Part shown: positions 24,520 to 33,574 of the stretch, one piece after another
Numbering within the stretch: the first letter of the stretch is position 1
How the letters are laid out: each line of letters starts with the position of its first letter
Assembly (NCBI GenBank): GCA_023374045.1
Contig: CM041777.1
Coordinates: 91,816,300-91,880,299, forward strand
Direction: 5' to 3'
DNA from: Limonium bicolor
Lineage: Eukaryota > Streptophyta > Magnoliopsida > Caryophyllales > Plumbaginaceae
DNA length: 64,000 nucleotides
The notes under the pieces: generated by a model
Told to the model about the DNA's origin: nothing
Seen by the model: the letters and a program-made list of their open reading frames with translations, nothing else
Databases searched by the model: none
Translations under genes and position numbers: made by a program

Positions 24520-27026
24520 CTTATATTATATTATAATAATACCAAACACACTTAATCTCGGTTTTTATAATAAACCCACTAAATTTTGTAAAAATTACAT
24601 TTAAGCCACTTAACTTAATTAATTAGCCATTTAAGCACTAATGAAATATTTTTTAGCTCACCAAACTTTGTGATATAGTTTATATACCTAAGTAGGTCAT
24701 TAATACCTATTTATCAATTAAAGCATTCGGCCATATTTATTTGGTGACCATATAGTATATAAAAGTGGATTTATATGTCATATAATTATACATAAATTCA
24801 TAGGAGTTATATAACTCATGTAAAAATTATTGTAATGTCTTATATAAATTCTTAGCTCAAAATAAGCATTTTTGCCCTTGGTAATTCGGCTTGAATTAAT
24901 ATTGTAACATAACTAAATTTTGTGACACAAAAATGTGTCTTAAGGTAAATATTTTCTATATAAGTTATAGGTTGTATTTTTGGCATATAATACCATATGG
25001 TTTCGGTTTAATAAACCTAGGAGGTGTATTAATTTTGTATAATTTTTAGAAGCTTAACAAAACTTATATCATAAGGATTTACTTAGTAAACTTACTTCTT
25101 AACAAAAGTGGTTAAGTGCTTGAACTCTTCTTGAATCTCCAAGCTTTCTCCAAGGTAATATAGATGCTCCACTTCGGTTATATGCAAGTGGTGAAGGAGT
25201 TTTAGGAGGAGTTAGATCTTGAATAAAGATCTTAAGTAGATTTGTAAGTATTTTTACAAGAGTTTACCTTAGACTTTTCTCCTTATGAATTCGGCACTCC
25301 TAAGGTAGATGAAGAACAAGGTTTCCTTCATGAAAATGAAGAAGGAAAGAACCATAGAAGAAGTAGAACTTGGTTACACATAAAAATGTGCTTTAAGGAT
25401 TTTCAAGCATTAAAACTACCTTAAGATAACCTTGAGATGCTCCTTGTTTTAATGTTGGTTTGGACAATCTCCTTGGAGAACTAAGTGAAGCCGAACACAC
25501 CTTGTTATGCTAGGAAGAGTTTTGCTTCAAGACTTGCCAAGAAATGCAAGGAATTTACCTTAAAGATGAAGATAGAAGTTAAAACTCCATTAATGGACTT
25601 AAGAGCTTCAAAGGAAGAAGATGAAGCTAGAAGAGAGAGGAGAGAGCTTACCAAACCGTGCAGAATTGTGCAAGGAGGGAAATGAAGCTCACTCACGTAA
25701 ATGAAAGAAGCATTTGGAAATTGATTTTGTTTTGTCAAATTTTTAATGTCAATTGACAATTCTTTTTCCTTAGTTTATTACCTTGATTATTGGCTCAATA
25801 AATGCCTCCTTTCCAGCATGAAAACCGGCCATGTGGTGTGACTAAGCAAGAGTTGGAAGGACAATTATTTTGGCTAGAAGACAAGGTAAGAAAAGGTGAG
25901 TATATTCCTTTGATTTTTCAATGCTACTTGGCTTGTCTTCTTCTTCATGTGGAGTCACGAAATGGAGGTCTGAATGGGGTCAAAAACTGGCCATGAAGAG
26001 CCAAGGAAGAAGCTTGGAAGGTCACTTAGTTATTAAGAAAGCAAAAAAGAGAATCTAGATCTACTTTTTGCTTTTAAGCATTTTGTTTGTATCTAGCTCA
26101 CATGGCCTTATTCCTAAGCATTATTTCGACAGCTCTCTGGTCATTAAGACCTACATACTTTGACATTAAGTAATATAACACATGGGATGATGAGTCATCA
26201 TGTTTTAAGCCTTTTATAAATTTTTAAAGCAAATTTTATACTAGTTTTTGCCCTTAAAATCGGCCCCTATAGAGAGCCTTGTTGACTAGTCACACCAACT
26301 GATTTAGAAGGTCATTTTAACCCTTTTTAAGATTACCAATTCGTGGCATGTCAAAAACTACAAGGTAATTGCGTAAAACGCATTTTCGTGACACCCGAAG
26401 GTGTGTTTTTGTGCTCTAAGGAAATTTTGGGAAACCAATTGTTCTTATGAGTTCAAGTGTTTGTAAACACTTATTATAGTAAATAAACATATACTAAGAT
26501 GTTACATTGAGTTATATGGGGTTATATCAACCCGTGACATAATTTACGGGCCATCGGGACACTCCCGGGCCAAAAAGGAGCGCTAAGAAATCCTCCTTTG
26601 GTTTTTGCTGAATTTTGAGAAACCACTTCGTGGGTTCTCTTTAGAATGATAAATAATGATGTTAGGAACTCTAGGAATTAATTTTATAGGAGTTCGTGCC
26701 ACCTCGGCACTCCTCCGGACTTTTCGTGCTTTAAGGAGCGGGTGTGAGCACTCCCGAGCATTTTGCGTATTTGACTGAATATAGCTTAGGGAATATATTT
26801 GTATATTCATATAATAATTGTATGACCATTTAGTTTGAATATTAGAGGGTCATACAAGGTCATGTTTGACCATATGCTTCTAAGGCGTTTTAGCGTTTAT
26901 GGTGAACCGACTGTTTTTACGTAACGTTTTCATGCATGGGTTTGCATGCGTACGTGAAATGATTTATATTTGGATTATATTCCAATAATAATGATTAAAA
27001 ATATTATTTAGATTTGGGGTATTTCA
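24520..27026 (-). repeat. chromovirus B 3' LTR, truncated
   Basis: Matches 35900-38415 of the 5' LTR closely, with mostly small indels. It ends GGGGTATTTCA beside the PPT. The part matching 33575-35899 is missing. No gene is seen; a plus-strand frame near 25802 is only LTR sequence. Confidence 0.92.
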
Positions 27027-27062
27027 ATCTACCCCCCTTAAAAAGGACTTCGCCCCGAAGTC
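27027..27062 (-). other. chromovirus B polypurine tract (PPT1) with stem-loop
   Basis: The plus strand reads ATCTACCCCCCTTA against the LTR. GACTTCG-CCC-CGAAGTC (27046-27062) follows, a perfect 7-bp stem. Stem bases differ from LARD A while pairing is kept. Confidence 0.9.
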
Positions 27063-27386
27063 TCATATCTAAAGTATAAGGTTGTGGGGAATCAAGTTCC
27101 ACTAAGTATCCACAACTCAATCTAATTTTTAGGGATCAAGTCCCAAGTCTCTATATCCCTAAGTTCATAGTGTATATCAAGTACAACAGGAATACTTGGA
27201 ATGTCATAACATATACTTGCAGTGTAAAGCAAGGTAGTGAACACAATCACTTTTCATTTCAAATGGTGCAACGTAGTGCATATAATATTTCCATTGTAGT
27301 GTAATGAAGTACACACAATCAAGTAGAAGTACAAGGTACATTTAACACAGTGTTACACAAGAACACATACAAGACAAGGTGTCACT

Positions 27387-27575
27387 GAATGCACAAAAGT
27401 GCAACAACTGAAATGCACAAAAGTGCAACACTGAAATGCACAAAATGCAACAACTGAATGCAAAAGTGCACACTGAAATGCACAAAAGTGCAACATCTGA
27501 AATGCACAAAAGTGCAACAACTGAAATGCACAAAAGCACAAATGCAATGCACAAAGGTGCAACAAGTGCACACTA
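27387..27575. repeat. about 24-bp palindromic minisatellite between PPT1 and PPT2
   Basis: About seven degenerate copies of AATGCACAAAAGTGCAACAACTG. Each unit contains TGCAC-AAAA-GTGCA, a perfect 5-bp stem with a 4-base loop. Confidence 0.9.
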
Positions 27576-27593
27576 AACTCAAAAATGAAAAAG

Positions 27594-27630
27594 CTCTACC
27601 CCCCAAAAGAAGGGGTACGCCCCCGTACCC
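27594..27630 (-). other. chromovirus B second polypurine tract (PPT2) with stem-loop
   Basis: CTCTACCCCCC (27594 on) is followed by GGGTACG-CCCC-CGTACCC (27613-27630), a perfect 7-bp stem. It lies directly behind the pol stop (27644-27646), where one would expect the real PPT, yet the 3' LTR starts over 550 bp further on. Confidence 0.85.
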
Positions 27631-27643
27631 TAGACTAAAGTGC

Positions 27644-28173
27644 CTAGTCGGTAAATAATGAGGGAAACTTCGCTCGCATATCAGCTTCGAGTTCCCATGT
27701 GGCCTCTTCCACATCGTGGTTCGACCAAAGAACCTTCACGAGGCTCACAGACTTGTTTCGAGTCTCTCGTGTCTTCCTATCTAAGATTCTTTGCGGTGTT
27801 TCCACATACCGCATTGTTGGTTCTAAAGAGAGTGTCTCTGGTTGTAGAACATGAGAAGGATGAGGCATGTATTTCTTAAGCTGAGACACGTGAAAAACAT
27901 TGTGTACTTTGCCCAACTCGGCTGGCAAATCAAGTCGATATGCCACTAGGCCCCCCGCTCTATGATAGCGTAGGGTCCTACAAATTTCGGGCTTAGCTTG
28001 CCCTTCTGACCAAATCTGAATACACCCTTCATGGGTGAAACTCGTAGAAATACCTGGTCGCCAACTGCGAACTCAAGGTCTCGTCGCCTCTCATCAGCAT
28101 ATGATTTCTGTCTGTCCTGTGCTGCTTTCATATTGTTTCTGATCTGCTGAACTTCTGCCTGGACTTGCTCCAA
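27644..28173 (-). pseudogene. integrase C-terminal part and chromodomain
   Basis: The GPY/F-type module reads GDQVFLRVSPMKGVFRFG and GKLSPKFVGPYAIIER. A one-base shift near 27946 follows, then YRLDLPAELGKVHNVFHVSQ. The chromodomain at the end has RILDRKTRETRNKSVSLVKV and NHDVEEATWELE and stops with FPSLFTD. In chromoviruses this domain directs insertion toward heterochromatin marks, which fits the nested setting. Confidence 0.9.
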
Positions 28174-28900
28174 GTACTCAGGCCCAATGATGACGGTCTC
28201 ACTAGACTCGTCCCAGCATAAAGGTGTGCGGCATGGTCTGCCATATAAAGCCTGAAAAGTGACATCTGTATAGAGGCGTGATAGCTGTTATTGTAAGCAA
28301 ACTCGATGAGATGTAATCTATCTATCCAGCTGCCCTGAAAATCCAAGGCACATGCTCGTAGCATGTCCTCTAAGGTCTGAATAGTCCTCTCTGACTGACC
28401 ATCTGTCTGAGGATGAAATGCTGTGCTAAGCTTCAACTCAGTGCCAAGTGCCTCGCGAGTAGCTCGCCAGTATCGTGAGAGAAATCTAGTATCTCGATCT
28501 GAAACAATAGTCTTTGGACTCCATGATGTCTGATAATCTCTTTCTCAAATAGCTCTGCTAACTTTGGCACTTTCCAAGTATCTTCATCGGAATAAACCTA
28601 GCAACTTTAGTCAGTCGATCAACAACAACCCAAATCATATTTAATCCTCCTCTCGTAGGTGGTAGTCCCACCACGAAGTCCATAGAAATGTCATAAAACT
28701 TCCATTCTGGAACTGGCATAGACTGTACCATACCTCCTGGTCGTCTATGTTCGAATTTCACTTTCTGACAAGTGAGACATCGAATCACATATTCTGTCAC
28801 GTCGCCCTTCATACCACACCTCCACCAGAAATACCTCTTTAGATCTTTGTACATCTTAGAAGCTCCTGGATGGACAGATGTGGTAAGAAGTGTGGGACTC
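28174..28900 (-). pseudogene. integrase zinc-binding and catalytic core segment
   Basis: The zinc-binding part has HPGASKMYKDLKRYFWW and CLTCQKVK. The DDE core shows the first Asp in SMDFVVGLPPTRGG, the second in VSDRDTRFLSRYW (about 28455-28505) and the Glu in HPQTDGQSERTIQTLEDM. Single-base shifts separate the first and second Asp and lie after the Glu. Integrase joins the DNA copy to the host chromosome. Confidence 0.9.
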
Positions 28901-29159
28901 TCGAAGAATATGCTCCTTTATATCTGTGTCTGTCTCTGGGAATACACAATCTCCCTTCAATCTGATGAGTCCATCATCATGTAGGTGAAACTCATACTTT
29001 ACCACCCTCAAATGTACCGTCAGTCAACTTCTGACTGATCTCCATCATTCATTCGCTGATCCTCTGCTGTGCTCGGTACGTATGTCGTCTATAAGACTCG
29101 AGCTAGCCACAATGGCATTTAAGGAATGTGCTCGTCGACTCAATGCGTCTGCTACAACA

Positions 29160-29786
29160 TTAGCTTTCCTTCCTTGTACTGCAAATCAATATCATAATCC
29201 TTAAGAATTCAACCCATCTTCTTTGTCTCATGTTTAACTCCTTCTGGGTGAATACATACTTCAAACTCTTGTGATCCGAATATACGGTCATCTGGACACC
29301 ATACAGGTAGTGGCGCCAGATCTTCAAGGCAAAAACAATAGCTCCAAGCTCCAAGTCATGTGTGGGAATTTTCCTCATGTTTCTTCAACTGTCGGGAAGC
29401 GTAGGCGACTACCTTCCCATTCTGCATGAGTACACACCCTAATCCTCTGCCTGATGCATCACAGTAAACTTCATAACCCTCTGTGCCTTCAGGTATAGTC
29501 AAAACTGGTGCTGATGTCAGGCATTCTTCAGAAGCTCGAATGAGGTCTCACATTCAGTAGTCCATGTGAAAGGTGCGTCCTTCTTCATTAAGCTGGTCAT
29601 AGGTTTGGCTATTTTGGAGAAGTCTCTGACAAACCTTCTGTAGTATCCTGCTAAACCAAGGAAACTCCTGATGTCCGTAACTGTCTTTGGCCTAGGCCAA
29701 GTGCGAACTGCTTCTATCTTTGCTGGATCCACTGCGATCCCAGCATCTGAGATAACATGTCCTAGAAGGAAACTCTGTCTAACCAA
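29160..29786 (-). pseudogene. RT connection and RNase H segment of pol
   Basis: The upstream part (29517-29786) has FLLGHVISDAGIAVDPAKIE and IRSFLGLAGYYRRFVRDFSK, the RT thumb/connection. RNase H follows with [11 protein letters not shown] (about 29385-29405), [20 protein letters not shown] and [20 protein letters not shown]. The frame changes at least twice, one change lying between KKHEEN and THDLEL. RNase H removes the RNA strand during reverse transcription. Confidence 0.9.
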
Positions 29787-29826
29787 AACTCACATTTGGA
29801 GAACTTAGCATAAAGCTGGTTCTCCC

Positions 29827-30924
29827 TTAGATCTGAAGTGTATGTCGAAGGTGACTCTCATGCTCTTCTTTAGACTTTGAGTAGATTAGGATGTCATCGA
29901 TGAATACAACCACGGTCTTATCCAACTGCTCTCTGAATAATCTGTTCATCAAATCCATGAAGACTGCAGGTGCATTTGACAAGCCAAAAGGCATGACTGT
30001 AAACTCATAGTGGCCATACCGTGTTCTGAAGGCTGTCTTTTCTATGTCTTGCTCCTTGATGGGTATCTGATGGTAGCCTGATCTCAAATCGATCTTTGAA
30101 AACACTTTTGCTCCTCTCAACTGATCAAACAAATCATCAATCCGTGGTAGTGGATATTTGTTCTTCACCGACACTGCATTAAGCTCTCTGTAATCGATGC
30201 ATAACCGAAGGCTTCCATCTTTCTTTTTCACAAAAAGCACTGGTGCTCCCCAAGGAGATACACTAGGTCTATGTATCCCCTTGTCTAATAAATCTTTCAG
30301 CTGTTCTTTCAACTCAGCCATCTCTGCTGGTGCCATACGGTACGGTGCCTTAGCTATGGGACCGGTACCTGGTAGTAATTCGATGGAGAACTCTACCTCT
30401 CTGGATGGCGGTAAGCCTGGAAGTTCCTTTGGAAAAATATCTGGAAATTCCGACACCACTGGCATAGCTGGATCAAAATCAGGGTCATGCTCTACATTCT
30501 GAACATAACATAGATATACCTCCTTCTGCTTCCTGACGTGCTTGTACATGGACATAGCAGATATAACTTTTATCGATGGTGCCCTAGGGCTCTGACGGTA
30601 AGATACTGTCACTCCTGATGGGCTCTTAAGCAACAGTCTGCGCTCTGCACAAAGAATGCGGCCTCTGTGCCGCCCCAGCCAGTCCATCCCGGCTATAACG
30701 TCGAATCCTAGACCTCTGAACTCAATAAGGTCAATAGGAAATTCCTCCTCCTTAATACTGATAGTGGCTCCTCTATAAAGACGAGTGCAACTGATCTTCT
30801 CCTTAGACGGGAGTGCCACCTTAAAATCAGGTAACTCTACTGCGTCTAGCCCCAACTTCCCCGCAAGCGTAGGCGAAACGAAAGTATGTGAGGCTCCGGA
30901 GTCGAACAGTACTAATGCATCCAC
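29827..30924 (-). pseudogene. protease and RT segment of pol
   Basis: Open segment of 365 codons. The retropepsin site [10 protein letters not shown] is at codons 6-15 and the flap-side motif [11 protein letters not shown] follows about 70 codons later. RT starts near codon 160 ([20 protein letters not shown]) and includes [33 protein letters not shown] and [12 protein letters not shown]. The catalytic motif FIDDILIYS has its Asp pair at codons 343-344 (about 29893-29898). The family form is usually FVDDILIYS, so Ile is a mild change. A stop follows at a one-base shift near 29827. Initiation at 30924 is not expected in life; the segment is part of a polyprotein. Confidence 0.94.
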
Positions 30925-31021
30925 TCCATTAACCGGAAAGGTACCAGTGAGAATCGAGCCGCCCTTGCGGCCTCCTCCTCAGTAAGTATACTTAAGGCAC
31001 CTTCCGTCTCCTTAGCACAAC

Positions 31022-32012
31022 CTAATAACAGAATCTGAGTAAGTACTTTGATACATGATGGGGTCTAAAGACATTCACTTTCACAAACAATAATGCTTCA
31101 TGATGAGATGATCTCCTTTCTGAAGTCCAAAAACAATTACAACACTAGTACTTTCTAAAGGTTAAACTTAATCTTCCTGGTCTCATGTGTGGTGTTTATC
31201 ACTGTCGAAGGTGCTGTGTTTAGCTTAATCCTTTTAATTCCATGGTATAGCAACCTTGACTTCCCACCCATTATTAAAACATCTCCTGAACTCAATATGA
31301 TTTTCTTTGCAAGGTCCACACGCTTCTGCTCGCCATAAAGGAACTCTGCGTCATCTCCAATTGACAAGGACAATACTGGTATCCCCTGTTCAAGGGACCC
31401 TTTTGTTTCATCATTGTCCTGGTGTAGTCCTAAGCGGCCTCCTTCTTCATAGAAGTTGATGATACATAGATCAGCCCTTAGATTGGGAACTGGATCTTCT
31501 TCTAGCTGTTGAGCTGTATTAACTGCTTGTTCCACATTTGGTAAAAATTCTTCTGGGATTTTTGGTACTTGTGCTCCATCTCCATTTCTTGTATCTGGTA
31601 GTTCTTGTATAAGGATTCCAATCCTTTCCCAACACATCATTTTCAGCTTCATTTTTGATCCTCCTGGAAATTCTGGAGTGTAGAACCCTCCTGGTCCTGC
31701 TCCCAATTCTTGACATTTTTCCTGATGATTGCTATTTGTGTCTCCGGTGTTAGGTATCCTTTGAGTAATATCAAACCTGGTTGGATAACCTTACATTGTT
31801 CTTCGTTCCCTGGTTCTTGTACCTTGATAATGTTTTCCTCCAGGGAGGGCGGTGAGGGGATAGGAAAGCATATCTTATAGCTTCCTACGTGATTTAAATT
31901 TTTACTAGTGAGTCTTACTAATTCTTTCCTACTCAATTAGGCAATCAAGGCATGCAAGCACTCATTCACATCATCCATTGCTCGATAATAGGTTCACACG
32001 GTTCAGAAATAC
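31022..32012 (-). other. putative 991-nt GT-AG intron holding the AlkB-like frame
   Basis: Donor CCCAG|GTATTTC (intron starts at 32012) and acceptor GTTATTAG|GTTGTGC (intron ends at 31022). Joining the sides rebuilds a split Gly codon and leads from the gag tail PSTNPG into [16 protein letters not shown] in frame. An alternative acceptor CACGTAG|GAAGC (31885-31886) would place the AlkB frame in phase with the same donor. Splicing is inferred from sequence only. Confidence 0.6.
31155..31978 (-). CDS. AlkB/ALKBH1-like 2OG-Fe(II) dioxygenase captured by chromovirus B (frameshifted)
   Basis: AlkB proteins remove methyl groups from DNA or RNA bases by oxidation with 2-oxoglutarate and Fe(II). An ATG at 31978 overlaps the gag-frame stop; TAA at 31937-31939 follows. 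From 31936 the frame is open through QPGLILLKGYLTPETQ. It shifts by one at an A-run (about 31715) into GAGPGGFYTPEFPGGSKMKL. Two compensating shifts lie around 31560-31625. Then come the fold core LCIINFYEEGGRLGLHQDND (Fe ligands H and D), SIGDDAEFLYGE, SSGDVLIMGG, YHGIKRI (distal His) and the C-terminal Arg. The usual R-x5-R ends as RKIKFNL, lacking the last Arg. It resembles plant ALKBH1-like proteins and seems intronless. It lies between gag and protease on the same strand. The TAA lies upstream of an AG at 31885-31886, so splicing could bypass it. Confidence 0.85.
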
Positions 32013-33396
32013 CTGGGTTAGTAGAAGGACCAGCCTCATCTGAGCGGTCCATGACATGCAGGGCGGGTCCCGATGCTGGGCCTTTGCCCTTGTACCCCTG
32101 AGTTGATTTGTTGGTGGAGGGCGAGTATCGCTAGCTCCATTCTTTTGGCCTGGGTTTGGCTTTGCTCCCGGGCGGTAGTTCCTGCTCTCCGGGTTTCGGA
32201 TACACTCGAAGGCGCGATGCCCGAGTATCTGACAGTAGCGGCACATGACTTTCTCCCCCTGGCAGTCCACACCGGGGTGATCCTTCCCGCACTGTTTACA
32301 GTTGAAACGGCGGATATACTTCTGGCCCGTGTTTGAGCCAGATCCAGAACCTAATAATCAAGGTCAATTATTCATTCTAACGGTGCTGAAGTAATCACAA
32401 AAGTCTCAAAATTTAGCTGTTTGATTAGAGTGCCTACCCTTAGGTGGAGGTTTTCTGTGAAGTTTGCCACTGTTCCTAGGTTCCTGACTGGGGGTTCCCA
32501 GTAGTTTGGTTCCCTTTCCCTGATAGGACCCCTGTCCTTTCTGATAGGGTTTGTTTCTTTTGTTGGAGTTCCCCTGCTTGGCATCTTCGCCACCAGGTCC
32601 GTCCTTCCTCTTTTGGGAGCTCAAAGCATCCCTTCTCTTACAAGTGATCTCCACTACGGAAGCAGCATGGTAGCATTCCTGAAATCTCAAGATATTAATC
32701 TCCAAATCTCCCATGATGGGGTATAGTATGTAATAAGATTTCCAACTGATTTATGTCCATCCTGTTTTACCTGCAAACTGGTGGGGATGATTGGCCCCAT
32801 CCCAAACTGAAGTCGAGGGCTCAGTCCCCCGTAGAATCGGTCGACCAACACCTGGTCCGAGTATCCTATGCCGGGTAATAGTCTGAGTAGCGAAGTGAAC
32901 TTCGCATAGTACTCATCCACTGACATCTTCCCCGTCTGCTCCAAGGCGTCAAACTCCCGAGTCTTCACCATCCTGGTGTGGGCTGGTAGTATTTGCCCCT
33001 AAGTAATGCAGTGTAATGTCCCCAAGTAAAAGCTGGGTCATCCAGGTGGTCGGCTTTCACCATGTTCCACCAATCTCTAGCTGCATCCTTCAGATAAAAG
33101 GCAGCAAGTCTTACTTTTTCCCTAGCTGGGACTGCAAGCGTCTCGAACGCTGTCTCCATCTCCATGATGTATGTCTCTAAGTGAGCAGGGTCAGTCTGCC
33201 CCTTGAATGCAGTTGGCCTCAGATCAGCCAAACTCTTCACCCAGTCTCTCTCCCTGGGTGGTGGTGGTGGAGGTAGCTGCTGCTGCTGTCCGACCCCCGC
33301 CTGTGCGAATGCCTGAGCGATTAAGGTGGCAATGTCTGCCAGCCTGACGTTTGGCTCCTCATCAGCCTGTCCACGTCGTCCTCCTCTTCCCGACAT
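31971..33396 (-). pseudogene. gag: chromovirus B gag (capsid and two zinc knuckles), frameshifted, with intron-like gaps
   Basis: Gag forms the particle and binds RNA. I chose ATG 33394-33396 (MSGRGGRRG) because an upstream in-frame ATG gives an atypical N-terminus. A Pro run follows, then the gag core WVKSLADLRPTAFKGQTDP, LKDAARDWWNMVKAD and LLRGKYY. A one-base shift near 32970-33000 leads on to EFDALEQTGKMSVDEYYAKF and the basic tail KRNKPYQKGQG. Two zinc knuckles follow: CKQCGKDHPGVDC (C-x2-C-x3-H-x4-C) and CRYCQILGHRAFEC (C-x2-C-x4-H-x4-C). A GT-AG gap at 32351-32437 separates tail and knuckles. A shift near 32095 breaks the frame before the donor at 32012. TGA at 31971-31973 ends the unspliced frame. 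Confidence 0.9.
32351..32437 (-). other. putative 87-nt intron in B gag
   Basis: Unspliced, gag stops here. Donor CCTAAGG|GTAGGC and acceptor ATTATTAG|GTTCTGG join into KGSGSGSNTG and the zinc knuckles in frame, again across a split Gly codon. The acceptor resembles the one at 31022. Confidence 0.6.
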
Positions 33397-33558
33397 CTGC
33401 AGGATGTTGAGGTATATTAGGCACTGTGTCAAAATCTTGGTCTTGGATAGTGGTCTAAGTAAAACTAACTTAAACTCTTTCAATACTATCTCTCAACCCT
33501 TAACCTAAGTCTTAGATATCCTAATCTCGGTGTATCCTTGTATCCAGAGCGTAACTAC

Positions 33559-33570
33559 GCTCTGATACCA
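33559..33570 (-). other. chromovirus B primer binding site (tRNA-Met)
   Basis: The minus strand reads TGGTATCAGAGC, four bases inside the 5' LTR end. The nearby CAGAGCG...CGCTCTG context is shared with LARDs A and F. Confidence 0.93.
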
Positions 33571-33574
33571 TTTT

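Larger units (their letters stand above)
27644..31021 (-). pseudogene. pol: chromovirus B pol region (protease-RT-RNase H-integrase-chromodomain), frameshifted
   Basis: Encodes the enzymes that copy element RNA to DNA and insert it. From 31021 the frame runs through the linker [17 protein letters not shown]. It then shifts by one base before the protease, and on through all pol domains to the stop at 27644-27646. Breaks include one after RT near 29827 and one before the FLGHVIS motif near 29765, both at a shortened CC run. Others occur in RNase H (about 29360) and integrase. The domain order is complete and every diagnostic motif is recognisable. The breaks are single-base, so the copy is either recently dead or damaged by consensus errors. 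It is the likely type of helper for LARDs A and F. Confidence 0.9.

Noticed and set aside
25802..25996. Plus-strand frame repeated at 37184-37480
   Set aside because: It repeats only because it lies in both LTRs of B; lengths differ through small indels and no domain is seen.
27342..27714. Cys/Phe-rich minus-strand frames
   Set aside because: Translations of the 24-bp palindromic minisatellite between PPT1 and PPT2.
30197..30502. Plus-strand 101-codon frame (and 30785-30985)
   Set aside because: Antisense to the RT and protease of B.
31155..31978. AlkB frame as part of an integrated plant RNA-virus fragment
   Set aside because: AlkB domains occur in some plant RNA viruses, but no viral replicase or coat sequence is nearby and both sides are chromovirus gag and pol on the same strand.
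31155..31978. AlkB frame as an ordinary host gene interrupted by a retroelement
   Set aside because: It appears intronless and sits between gag and protease without LTR boundaries; capture by the element explains this better.
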